In this document: positions 1-6,939 of the stretch, piece after piece
How the letters are laid out: each line of letters begins with the position of its first letter
How positions within the stretch are numbered: the stretch's first letter is position 1
DNA from: an uncultured Chloroflexota bacterium
GTDB taxonomy: Bacteria > Chloroflexota > Dehalococcoidia > UBA2247 > RBG-13-53-26
Assembly: GCA_937860285.1 (NCBI GenBank)
Contig: CALMBS010000423.1
Span: 1 to 8,484, forward strand
Direction of reading: 5' to 3'
Length of the DNA: 8,484 bases
Notes under the pieces: generated by a model
What the model was told of the DNA's origin: nothing
Database searches by the model: none
Seen by the model: only the letters and a program-made list of their open reading frames with translations
Program-made: the position numbers and the translations under genes

Positions 1-1485
1 GCATGGGACCATCTCCAGGGTGGCGGCCCTGTCCATCTCCAGGGTGGCCAGGGGACCCCCGCACAGCCGGTGCAGTGCCGCGTCGACGGCTTCAGCTACC
101 GCCAGGAAGTCGCTGTCCTGCGGCCTCGTGGAACGGAGGGTGCGGGTCTCATAGACCGCCTGGAGGAAAGACCGCAGCGATGCATCGGCGCCCCCGGTCT
201 CATAGGATCTCACGTGGTGGGTGAGTATGGCCACCGCCTTCTCCAGTGCGGGGAACTCAAAGGGCCCCGTGCCTGAAGAGGCGGGGAGCCGGGAGGCCCG
301 GACCAGGTCGTCCAGTGACTGGGGCAGATGCTCGTTCTGGCACCGGTCCATTTCTTCGAGGACGCGGCCGGGGACGATCCGGTGCTTCTCCAGCAGGTGG
401 TCGAGGAACTCGCTGTTGCGCATGAGGGCCCCGGCCGACCTGTAGTCGCGATCGGCATACACATCCCGAAACGCCCGCAGGAGCTGGGCCATCGGGTGCC
501 CGGCCGCCGTCTTACCGGCTGGATTGAACGAGACCAGGCCGGCCGCACCCAGGTCCGCCGTCAGAAAGGGTATCACCTCCTCATCCGGAACGCCGAGGGC
601 CACGTCGGCGGGACCGAAGCGATCCGCTTCCCGGGCCAGGAGCTCCAGCACCATCCGGCTCTGGGACCGGGGCGACCCACAGAGAAGGACATTGGCGTCG
701 GGGTCGGGGATGTCGATGTGGCGCGCCCTCCACGCGTCCGGAAGCGGACGCCCCCACTGGTCGAAACAGCCGGCCAGCGCCTCCGGCGCGTGGACCAGGA
801 CTATGATGCGGGCCCGCGCCGCCAGACGCTCCAGATGGCGCACCATGAGCGGGGTTGGGTCGGGCACCGCTGCCAGCACGATGCGCTCCGCTCCGTTTGG
901 GGGTGGGGGAGTCTCCGCACGCTGCAGCATTTGGAGGCACGGGTCCTGGAGGCCCAGCCGGCCGAGGCGGTCCAGGTACGCCGTTTCCAGCTGCCCCAGG
1001 TCCCGCCAGCGCTCCTCTTCCTCCAGCAGCGCGCCGAAGTCCCGGCAGACATCGGCCATCCGGCAGCCGCCGTCGGCCAGCGTTCGCCGCAGGCCTTCGA
1101 TCATCTCGCCGGTGCGCAGGGCCCAGAGGAGGTCCTGGGAGGAAACCCGGGCGGGGAACAGGCTGCCGTAGAGGCCCAGGTCCGCTTTCAGGAGTACGTC
1201 GGCCCATGCGGCGGCCACCTCGACAGCTGCGGCGGGGCTGTCCTCATCCTGATGGAGCAGGAAGAAGCTGGGAGTGACCACGCGCACCTGCGGCACGGCC
1301 GTTTTCATGGAAGCGCCGCGCACTGCCAGCGCCTGGCGCAGCCGCCTTCCGGCCTGGGTGGTGGGAACCACGACGAGGTCCCGGGCCGGGTCTTGAGGTG
1401 GGGCGGGGTCCCCGGCAAGGAGGAAGTCACTCACCTTGGCTGTGACCGGTGAGTCCCAGCCGAGGAAACGAAGCTCAACACTCAT
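1..1485 (-). CDS. AddB/RexB-like helicase-nuclease subunit, N-terminal part (gene runs off the window)
   Basis: This frame is open for all 495 codons from the ATG at 1485 to base 1, with no stop, so the 3' end lies outside the window. Residues 36-54 (LVVVPTTQAGRRLRQAL) match the opening of the PD-(D/E)XK nuclease / AddB-like family. A 'VLAAVPDPTPL' segment near residues 203-213 and 'FNPAGKTAAGHP' near 320-331 fit the helicase-like fold of that family. Members typically have an AddB-type helicase body and a C-terminal RecB-like nuclease domain, and act on double-strand DNA ends. The nuclease domain and any iron-sulfur cysteines would be off-window, so catalysis cannot be judged. No GxGKT Walker A motif is seen near the N-terminus, unlike B. 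subtilis AddB, so the helicase part may be inactive. It lies 59 bases after the Rad50-like gene on the same strand and is probably in the same operon. The Shine-Dalgarno before 1485 is poor. Long plus-strand frames here are antisense shadows. Confidence 0.85.
   Translation of the reverse strand, partial: MSVELRFLGWDSPVTAKVSDFLLAGDPAPPQDPARDLVVVPTTQAGRRLRQALAVRGASMKTAVPQVRVVTPSFFLLHQDEDSPAAAVEVAAAWADVLLKADLGLYGSLFPARVSSQDLLWALRTGEMIEGLRRTLADGGCRMADVCRDFGALLEEEERWRDLGQLETAYLDRLGRLGLQDPCLQMLQRAETPPPPNGAERIVLAAVPDPTPLMVRHLERLAARARIIVLVHAPEALAGCFDQWGRPLPDAWRARHIDIPDPDANVLLCGSPRSQSRMVLELLAREADRFGPADVALGVPDEEVIPFLTADLGAAGLVSFNPAGKTAAGHPMAQLLRAFRDVYADRDYRSAGALMRNSEFLDHLLEKHRIVPGRVLEEMDRCQNEHLPQSLDDLVRASRLPASSGTGPFEFPALEKAVAILTHHVRSYETGGADASLRSFLQAVYETRTLRSTRPQDSDFLAVAEAVDAALHRLCGGPLATLEMDRAATLEMVPC
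9..48. repeat. Short in-frame direct repeat in the AddB-like gene
   Basis: A 16-base string (CCATCTCCAGGGTGGC on the plus strand) occurs at 9-24 and again at 33-48, a period of 24 bases or eight codons. On the coding strand both copies encode ATLEM, separated by DRA. The reading frame is kept. It looks like a small local duplication inside the gene, and whether it lies in a conserved part of the protein cannot be told from the sequence. Confidence 0.75.
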
Positions 1486-1517
1486 TGTCGTCTTGCGGTG
1501 CGACTGCGCCGGGCCAT
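1482..1517 (-). other. Possible 11-codon leader ORF coupled to the AddB-like start
   Basis: In the 59-base gap after the ATPase stop, an ATG at 1517 opens an 11-codon frame encoding MARRSRTARRQ. Its TGA overlaps the downstream ATG as ATGA (1485-1482). The AddB-like gene has no convincing Shine-Dalgarno of its own, so re-initiation after this small frame could explain how it is translated. There is no strong ribosome site before the small ORF either, and a frame this short in GC-rich DNA can easily arise by chance. Confidence 0.2.
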
Positions 1518-1544
1518 GGTCTCGACCGGGATGGGCGCTCGGCC

Positions 1545-4262
1545 CTATGGCCGCGCGTTGTGAACCAGAGCATCCAGGTCCAGAAAGGCGGCACCGGTCA
1601 GTCCACGGTACCTTTCCGGGTGACAGGTCAGGACAACGATCTGCAGGCGCCGGGCCTCCTCCTCCAGGATGGCCATTACCCGCGCCATCCGCCCGGCGTC
1701 GGTGAAGGTCATGACATCGTCCAGGACCACCATCTGGCGCTCGTCTCTGGCCAGCACTTCGGCCAGGGCCAGCCTTGTCGCCAGGTATATCTGCTCCCGC
1801 TCGCCGCCCGATACGGCTTCCAGGGAGACCCCTTCCCCGCTGCTCTCCGGGACCACGGCGGCCGGTTCAAACGAGTCTCCCAGATGGAGACGCCCCAGCC
1901 GCCCGCCGGCGATGCGCTGGATCATCTGGGTGGCCACGGATTCCACCGGACCGGCCACGGCTGCCACCGCCCGGGCCCGGCAGTCGACCAGCGTATCCCG
2001 CAGCAGTCGAATGGCCCCGGCCCGCAGCTCCTCCGCCGCCACTTCGCTCTCCAGGGCCGCCACCTTCTCCTCCAGCACAGCCAGCAACGAGTAGGTGCCT
2101 TCGGCGCCCAGGGTCATCAGCTTCCCCTCTTCCGTCTTCTCGGCATCGCGGGCCTGGCTGGCTGCCTCCTCAGCCCCCTGGAGTTGCCTCTGCAGCCTGT
2201 CCGCCGTATCAACCGGGTTGTCCTTGAACTCCGAGAGCTTCCTGTCAGTCTCCTCCAGCTTGGCTTTGGCGGCGTCCCAGGAGAGCGCGATCCCTTTCAG
2301 CTCTACGGCGCGCTGCTCGTCGGATTTCCCGTCGGCGGTCAGCTCGGCCAGCCGGGTCTCCAGCGATCTGGTCATGGTTCTGGCTGCCTCAGCCCGGGAG
2401 CCGAGCTGCCCGGCGCTCTTCCGGGCGGCATCCAGCGCCTTCTGCGCCCCGTCCCAGTCGGATTCCGCCTTCTCCACCCTGCCCACGAAGGCCTGGCTGG
2501 CGGCATCCGCAGCCGCCTTCAAGGCTGGCGGGTCGGGGGGCGTCTTCTGCCAGTCCGGGTGGTCCTGGATAATGTTGGCCCGGATGGCCTGAAGCTCTGA
2601 GTGCTGCCGCTGAATCACGTCCAGCGTCCGGCCTGACAGCCACGTCTCCACCTGGTTCTCCGCGTCACCGATACTCTTGTCGAGAGCGCGCCTCTTCTCG
2701 ATGAGCCCCTCCAATGACTCCAAGTCCGATGTGGCGAATGGCCTCGTCAGCCGCTGCAGCTCGCGGTCCGCCTCAGCCCTGGCGGCACGATGCTCTCCTA
2801 CCGAACCGGCCGGTCCGGAGGCCCTGAGCCGTGCCAGGCCCGGCAGGTCGGCCACCACTTCCGGAGAACCGGTGACCCGGGCTGGGATCCCCGGACTCAG
2901 CTCCACCTCTCCGGGCTGTTCTCCGGTGACGATGATGAGCCGGCCGTGCTTCTCTGAGACCACCTCCAGGGCTATGAGGGACGACTCTATAAGGATCTGC
3001 GCCTCATCGCGCTTCTTCACGGCCTTGCGGATGGCATTCAAGGTACTGTCATCGGGCGCCACCAGCTCTCCCCGCTCCCTCTTGCGCTGGTCCAGGGCTT
3101 CCAGCGCCGCGGCGACCTTGCGAAGTGTATCCTCCAGGGCGTCCAGGGCTCTGGCGTTCTCGGCGAACAGGCGGGCCTGCTCCGCCAGCTCCCGTGCCGC
3201 ATCGACCTTCGGCCGGTCCCGGCGCGCATCTTCCAGGGAGGACCGGGCTTCTTCCGCCTCTCTGTCGCGCTGCCGCAGCTCGCGCTCGTGCAGAGGAAGG
3301 TCGGTCTCTATCTCGCGGATGGACCCGGCGACCTCCGCCATTTCCGTCCTGGATGCGGCGATGTCTTCCATGCGCCGTTTCAGGTCAGCGTATCTGGCCT
3401 CCTCGGCCTTGAGGCTTTCCTCCCCCCGGTTCCGGTCCGAGGTGAGCTTCTGGAAGAGCTCGGCCCTGTCCCGGGTGCCCTTCAGCACCTCGCCGATGGC
3501 CTCGGCATCATACCGGGCCTGGGCCCTGGCGGCCCTCAGCTCCTCGACGCGCCTGGACGCTTCTTCGTACGCGCGCTGCCTGGCGAGGGCCACGGCCCGC
3601 TCTGCCCGGGCGGCCTCCAGCTTCTCGCCCAGCTGCGCCACCGGCGGCGCCTCCCTTCCGGACCGCAGCTTTCCCCCGGGAGTGAATATGCGAAGGTAGG
3701 CCTCCTCCACCTTGTGCTCAATGGGACTGGCGGAGGGCTCCGCCACCTGTTGCCCCAGAGAGGACCTGATGTCCGATACCAGGTCTCCCGACAGGGCGGC
3801 CAGCGCCAGCGCGCCCTGGGTGATCCACAGGACCTGCGCCAGCCCCCAGTTCTCCGGCCGGGACAGGCCTCTTCCCGGCGCATTCCGGCTGAGCATGGCC
3901 CGCACCGTATCGTCGGCCTTGCCGGCCTCGGCCAGGCTGACGAAGCGGCCGCCCTCTTGCCTCTCCAACCTGGACGAAGGGCTGTCGAGAAAGCGCTTGG
4001 TGATGCGGTACTCGTGGCCGCCGTGGGCAAACTCGACCGTCACCGTGGGCGTGAGCTGACGGCCCCACGGCCGCAGGGCCTCCACTTCCCTTCCCCCGAC
4101 GCGGTGTGCATCCAGGAGGGCGCGGATCATGGCCTCGAACAGGGTGGATTTCCCGGTGGCGTTGGGGGCATGAATGACGTTCAGGTCCTCCTTAAATGGC
4201 CCCACAGCGACGGCATCGGCGAAGCAGCGCCAACCGGAGACACGAATCGAACGGAGGATCAT
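1545..4262 (-). CDS. Rad50/SbcC/YhaN-like coiled-coil ATPase without a zinc hook
   Basis: A 905-residue SMC/Rad50-type ATPase, expected to drive the Mre11-like nuclease encoded just upstream on DNA ends. The N-terminal half-ATPase has a Walker A at residues 31-40 (HAPNATGKST, with Ala where Gly is usual) and a Q-loop near Gln149 (WITQG). Charged, Ala/Glu/Arg-rich coiled-coil arms follow at about 205-425 and 485-750. The C-terminal half has the signature SGGEREQ (818-824), Walker B MVVLDDV (844-850, Asp-Asp rather than Asp-Glu) and an H-loop TCHPERY (879-885). Only three cysteines are present (13, 761, 880), so there is no CxxC hook. At the arm junction, about 428-484, sits a Val/Gly/Pro-rich, probably beta-stranded segment instead. 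From memory, LDDV and TCHP resemble the YhaN branch more than E. coli SbcC, which is also longer. The ATG overlaps the nuclease stop as ATGA and has GGAGG seven bases upstream. Family placement is secure; subfamily name is inference. Confidence 0.92.
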   Translation of the reverse strand: MILRSIRVSGWRCFADAVAVGPFKEDLNVIHAPNATGKSTLFEAMIRALLDAHRVGGREVEALRPWGRQLTPTVTVEFAHGGHEYRITKRFLDSPSSRLERQEGGRFVSLAEAGKADDTVRAMLSRNAPGRGLSRPENWGLAQVLWITQGALALAALSGDLVSDIRSSLGQQVAEPSASPIEHKVEEAYLRIFTPGGKLRSGREAPPVAQLGEKLEAARAERAVALARQRAYEEASRRVEELRAARAQARYDAEAIGEVLKGTRDRAELFQKLTSDRNRGEESLKAEEARYADLKRRMEDIAASRTEMAEVAGSIREIETDLPLHERELRQRDREAEEARSSLEDARRDRPKVDAARELAEQARLFAENARALDALEDTLRKVAAALEALDQRKRERGELVAPDDSTLNAIRKAVKKRDEAQILIESSLIALEVVSEKHGRLIIVTGEQPGEVELSPGIPARVTGSPEVVADLPGLARLRASGPAGSVGEHRAARAEADRELQRLTRPFATSDLESLEGLIEKRRALDKSIGDAENQVETWLSGRTLDVIQRQHSELQAIRANIIQDHPDWQKTPPDPPALKAAADAASQAFVGRVEKAESDWDGAQKALDAARKSAGQLGSRAEAARTMTRSLETRLAELTADGKSDEQRAVELKGIALSWDAAKAKLEETDRKLSEFKDNPVDTADRLQRQLQGAEEAASQARDAEKTEEGKLMTLGAEGTYSLLAVLEEKVAALESEVAAEELRAGAIRLLRDTLVDCRARAVAAVAGPVESVATQMIQRIAGGRLGRLHLGDSFEPAAVVPESSGEGVSLEAVSGGEREQIYLATRLALAEVLARDERQMVVLDDVMTFTDAGRMARVMAILEEEARRLQIVVLTCHPERYRGLTGAAFLDLDALVHNARP

Positions 4263-5386
4263 CGTGAGGCCTCCGTTATCATCGTGTAGAGCTCCATCAG
4301 CGCCCTGGAGGCCGCCTCAGGTGAGCCGCCCTGGGGGCGGTTCCCGGCGTATCCGGGGTCGGACAGCTCCTGCAGCCTGGCTGCCAGGCCCTGCAGCAGT
4401 CCGGGCGGCAGGCCCGCCAGCCATCCGCTGTCTGCGGGAGAGGGCCGCAGCCCGGAGCTGTCCACGCGGTGAAACGGGAAGCGCGAAGCCAGTATCTCCC
4501 TGATGCGCTCCAGCTCATCGCGCTCGGCGGCGGCCAGCAGGCCTCTGACACGCAGCTCGACGAGAGTTGTGTCTGCATCCTGGTGCAGTTCGATGACCTG
4601 GCGCACTCCCGCCAGGTCACCCGGCTGGCGCAGGTCCTTCTCGAACACCTTCCAGGTCAGCCCTCCGGTGCGCAGGGGCGTGACCATGGGCGCTGCTCCG
4701 TGCCCTGCGATTTCCACCATCAGGATGTTCCCGCTGTCCCTCTCGCCGAAGCCGGTGGCTTCGTGCGTCCCGCAGTATGCCATGCGCACGGCGCCATCCG
4801 CCGCCGGATAGACGGATGTCGAATGCCAGTGCCCCAGGGCCAGATAGTCCAGCCCGGCGCGCCCGGCCGCATCGCGGGCAATGGGATGGTCCGGTTCCGG
4901 CTGCTGCACTCCCTCCACCGTGCCGTGGGCCAGGCCAATCCTGATGGCGTCCCCGGCCGCCGGCGTGATCCAGGCTGTGGGGTCCTTTCTGGACCGCTTG
5001 TCCTTCACCGGACAGGGGTACAGAGTGCCGCCTGGCACGTCGATGGGCTTCTGTTCCCGCAGGACATGAACGTGCTCCATGGTCTTCCACGCCGGGTGCT
5101 CCCAGACCGACCCGGGGGTCAGCGGGTCGTGGTTGCCCGGTATGACGAACACCGGGACGGGGCTGCTGCCCAGGACGTCCGCGGCCTTCTGGACCAGGGC
5201 CCTCTCCACCCCGTTGTCCTCAAAGGTGTCACCGGCTATCACTATGAGCTCGGCGCCCTGTTCACGGGCCGCCGCCACTACCCTCCTGGCCGCCGCCAGG
5301 CGCTCCTCCCGCACCCGCGGGGCTGCGCCTCCTACGTGGGCGGCTTTCATGCCCAGCTGCCAGTCGGCTGTGTGGATGAGCTTCAC
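4259..5386 (-). CDS. Mre11/SbcD-family DNA exonuclease (metallophosphoesterase)
   Basis: A 375-residue calcineurin-like phosphoesterase of the Mre11/SbcD/YhaO type, expected to be a metal-dependent nuclease working with the downstream ATPase. Motifs run in order: HTADWQLG (residues 5-12, Asp8), AGDTFEDN (51-58, Asp53), PGNHD (83-87), AHG (His154) and GHWH (185-188). The motif I position that is normally His (DxH) is Gln10. From memory, some SbcD-like proteins carry this DWQ variant. Beyond about residue 245 is a C-terminal region likely to include the capping part and the contact to the ATPase. The frame is open as far as 5578, but that would overlap rmuC, and homology begins exactly at the GTG at 5386 (MKLIHTADWQ). 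An AAGGGGG stretch lies about 11 bases before that GTG. The gap from the rmuC stop is 79 bases and contains a candidate promoter. The stop overlaps the next gene's ATG by four bases, implying translational coupling. Confidence 0.92.
   Translation of the reverse strand: MKLIHTADWQLGMKAAHVGGAAPRVREERLAAARRVVAAAREQGAELIVIAGDTFEDNGVERALVQKAADVLGSSPVPVFVIPGNHDPLTPGSVWEHPAWKTMEHVHVLREQKPIDVPGGTLYPCPVKDKRSRKDPTAWITPAAGDAIRIGLAHGTVEGVQQPEPDHPIARDAAGRAGLDYLALGHWHSTSVYPAADGAVRMAYCGTHEATGFGERDSGNILMVEIAGHGAAPMVTPLRTGGLTWKVFEKDLRQPGDLAGVRQVIELHQDADTTLVELRVRGLLAAAERDELERIREILASRFPFHRVDSSGLRPSPADSGWLAGLPPGLLQGLAARLQELSDPGYAGNRPQGGSPEAASRALMELYTMITEASR
4270..4274 (-). promoter_or_regulatory. Ribosome binding site of the Rad50-like gene
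   Basis: GGAGG on the minus strand lies inside the last codons of the nuclease gene, seven bases before the ATG at 4262. It confirms that start and, with the ATGA overlap, supports coupled, roughly equimolar synthesis of the two subunits. Confidence 0.75.
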
Positions 5387-5429
5387 TGCTGCGTCTGCCC
5401 CCTTGCGGTCGTTGCCGTACCGGGAGGTA

Positions 5430-5462
5430 ATTCTAGCACGATCGTGTTTGCCGGGAAAACGG
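5430..5462 (-). promoter_or_regulatory. Candidate promoter/operator of the nuclease-ATPase operon (copy A of a 33-base repeated element)
   Basis: On the minus strand this reads as an extended -10, TGCTAGAAT (TAGAAT at 5435-5430). A weak -35-like TTTTCC (5459-5454) lies 18 bases upstream. The predicted transcript would start near 5423, about 37 bases before the GTG at 5386. A perfect 10-base palindrome, CACGATCGTG, lies at 5437-5446 between the two boxes, where a repressor or activator could bind. The element begins three bases after the rmuC stop. It matches copy B (6871-6903) at 27 of 33 positions, with the first 16 identical and the spacing the same. Promoter function is inferred, but the conservation between two otherwise unrelated gaps is directly visible. 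Confidence 0.6.
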
Positions 5463-5465
5463 AGG

Positions 5466-6785
5466 TCAGTCCGGCGCCTGACACTCGTCTTCGCCGCCAT
5501 CGGCCGGGGCGGGCTGTTCCAGCGAAAGGACCTCTGCGGCCGGCCCTTCCGGCAGCTGCTGGACGTCCCGGAGCGCACGTTCCATGGCCCTGGTCCGGGC
5601 TTCCGTCTGGTCGATGGTCCTGGAGACCGTGTTCAGCTGCTTCTTGACCCTGGCCAGGACGGAGCCGAACTTGCCGAACTCGGTCTTCACGGCGGCGAGC
5701 ACCACCTGGACCTCGTGCGCCCGCTTCTCCAGGGCCACCGTCTGGAACCCCATCCGCAGGCTGCTGAGGATGGCTGTCATGGTTGTGGGCCCTGCCGGGA
5801 CGATGCGGAACTGGCCCTGCAGCTCCTCCACCAGTCCCGGCTGACGCAGGACCTCGGCATAGAGCCCCTCCGTGGGCAGGAACATGATGGCGAAATCGGT
5901 GGTGGCGGGCGGGCAGATGTACTTGTGGCTGATGTCTTTGGCGGATGAGCTCACTGTTCGCAGCAGGCCGGCCGTGGCCTTCTGGACGGCCTCCGGATCG
6001 GCGGCATCCGCGGCATCGAGGAGCCGCAGGTAGTCCTCCTGAGGGAACTTGGAGTCAATGGGCAGCCACATCTGGGAGTCCGTGTCCCCGCCCGGTCCCG
6101 GCAGGCGAACGGCATACTCCACCGCCTCCGGAGATGACTCCCTTACGTGCACGTTCCTGGCGTACTGGTCCGGTGTCAGGGTCTGCTCCAGGATGGCGCC
6201 CAGCTGGACCTCGGCCCATGTCCCGCGGGCCTTCACGTTGGTCAGCACCCGCTTGAGGTCGCCCACCCCGGTGGCCAGGCTCTGCATCTCCCCCAGACCA
6301 CGCTGGACAGCCTCCAGGCGCTCGCTGACCAGCTTGAACGACTCGCCGAGCCGCTTCTCCAGGGTGCTTTGCAGCTTCTCGTCCACCGTCTGCCGCATCT
6401 GGTCCAGCCTCTTCTCGCTGCTATCCTGGAGCAGCCGCATCTGGTTCTCGAGGGTGGTCCGGACACCCTCAAGACGGGTTTCGTTCGAGTCGGTGAGGGC
6501 CTTGAGCTGCCGTGCCACCTGGTCCAGTCGGGCGGCCTGGGCGCCGCCCATCTCGCCGATGGCCTTGACCAGTGACTCCAGCGCGGCCTTCTGCCCGGAC
6601 GCCACCTCCTGGCGCAGGTCGCGGGCGGCCCCCGCGGACTCCTCGCGGCCGGTCCTCAGGTCCTCCCGCACCGCCCCCTCCATCCGGCGGGTCCAGTCGG
6701 CCGACAGCCTGGTCATGAGCACCGCCAGGACCGCCATGGAGACGAGCAGGGAAAGCGCGGCCAATGCCACAGCGGCGGCTTCCAT
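5466..6785 (-). CDS. rmuC: DNA recombination protein RmuC
   Basis: A 439-residue RmuC-family protein of normal length. The N-terminus has one hydrophobic segment (about 4-25), probably a membrane anchor. A long charged coiled coil follows (about 35-165, with repeated KRL/TLE-type heptads). The conserved RmuC core comes next (about 175-400), with 'DLKRVLTNVKARGTWAEVQLG' near 176-196, PIDSKFPQEDY at 242-252 and FLPTEGLYAEV at 302-312. The Asp-Ser-Lys in PIDSKFP resembles a PD-(D/E)XK-type active-site element. The last 30 residues are acidic, Pro-rich and probably disordered. In E. coli, RmuC limits recombination at inverted repeats, and the family is thought to be nucleases, though this is not well proven. 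The ATG at 6785 has a GGAAGG-like site about ten bases upstream. The gene has its own promoter copy and precedes the nuclease-ATPase pair by 79 bases, with no terminator visible between, so read-through is plausible. Confidence 0.96.
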   Translation of the reverse strand: MEAAAVALAALSLLVSMAVLAVLMTRLSADWTRRMEGAVREDLRTGREESAGAARDLRQEVASGQKAALESLVKAIGEMGGAQAARLDQVARQLKALTDSNETRLEGVRTTLENQMRLLQDSSEKRLDQMRQTVDEKLQSTLEKRLGESFKLVSERLEAVQRGLGEMQSLATGVGDLKRVLTNVKARGTWAEVQLGAILEQTLTPDQYARNVHVRESSPEAVEYAVRLPGPGGDTDSQMWLPIDSKFPQEDYLRLLDAADAADPEAVQKATAGLLRTVSSSAKDISHKYICPPATTDFAIMFLPTEGLYAEVLRQPGLVEELQGQFRIVPAGPTTMTAILSSLRMGFQTVALEKRAHEVQVVLAAVKTEFGKFGSVLARVKKQLNTVSRTIDQTEARTRAMERALRDVQQLPEGPAAEVLSLEQPAPADGGEDECQAPD

Positions 6786-6870
6786 CTCGCAGGGACCTTC
6801 CCTCTCAGGGACGCGGCGCGCGGCCCGGCCGGCGCCCCTGTTCTAACGCATTTCTAATATGGGCCCTGAC

Positions 6871-6903
6871 ATTCTAGCACGATCGTCCTGGCGCGGTAAA
6901 CGG
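6871..6903 (-). promoter_or_regulatory. Candidate promoter/operator of rmuC (copy B of the repeated element)
   Basis: The minus strand shows the same extended -10, TGCTAGAAT (TAGAAT at 6876-6871), and a -35-like TTTACC (6900-6895) 18 bases away, matching TTGACA at four of six positions. The predicted start is near 6864, giving a leader of about 79 bases to the rmuC ATG at 6785. The palindrome core is eight bases here (ACGATCGT, 6879-6886). Conserved outer bases (AAACGG on the plus strand, 6898-6903) extend past the -35. See copy A at 5430-5462. Confidence 0.6.
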
Positions 6904-6925
6904 TTGGTCTACGGCCCTTTCCGTA

Positions 6926-6939
6926 TTGACACCGGGTGT
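6926..6939 (+). promoter_or_regulatory. TTGACA box overlapping an inverted repeat, upstream of the glycosyltransferase
   Basis: A perfect TTGACA (6926-6931) lies about 120 bases before the glycosyltransferase ATG and points toward it. It overlaps an inverted repeat, ACACC-G-GGTGT (6929-6939), which could be an operator. No good -10 box is found 16-18 bases downstream. The nearest candidates are TAAGAT, only 7 bases away, and TATCAG, 23 bases away. The promoter may therefore need an activator, or the match may be chance. Confidence 0.35.

Noticed and set aside
328..1452. A 374-codon plus-strand open frame, plus several shorter ones, opposite the AddB-like gene
   Set aside because: It is rich in His, Gln, Gly and Arg with no recognisable domain, and lies antisense to a fully open frame with clear family motifs. 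High GC commonly creates such shadows.
1449..2600. Long plus-strand frames (1449-2600, 2677-3699, 3288-4289, 4469-5647) opposite the ATPase and nuclease genes
   Set aside because: They are antisense to well-supported genes and their translations are low-complexity with no domain.
3872..4262. Walker A with Ala for the first Gly, and Walker B Asp-Asp, as signs of a dead ATPase
   Set aside because: The GKST, signature, Q-loop and H-loop are intact, and the Asp-Asp pair is, from memory, usual in YhaN-like ATPases, so the enzyme is probably active.
5387..5578. A 64-codon N-terminal extension of the nuclease to an ATG at 5578
   Set aside because: It overlaps the end of rmuC and includes the candidate promoter. 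The extension is basic and unlike the family, whose homology starts at the GTG at 5386.
6841..6857. Two TTCTAA copies 11 bases apart as an operator pair
   Set aside because: Six-base AT-rich matches near a promoter are easily due to chance, and they have no counterpart near copy A of the promoter element.
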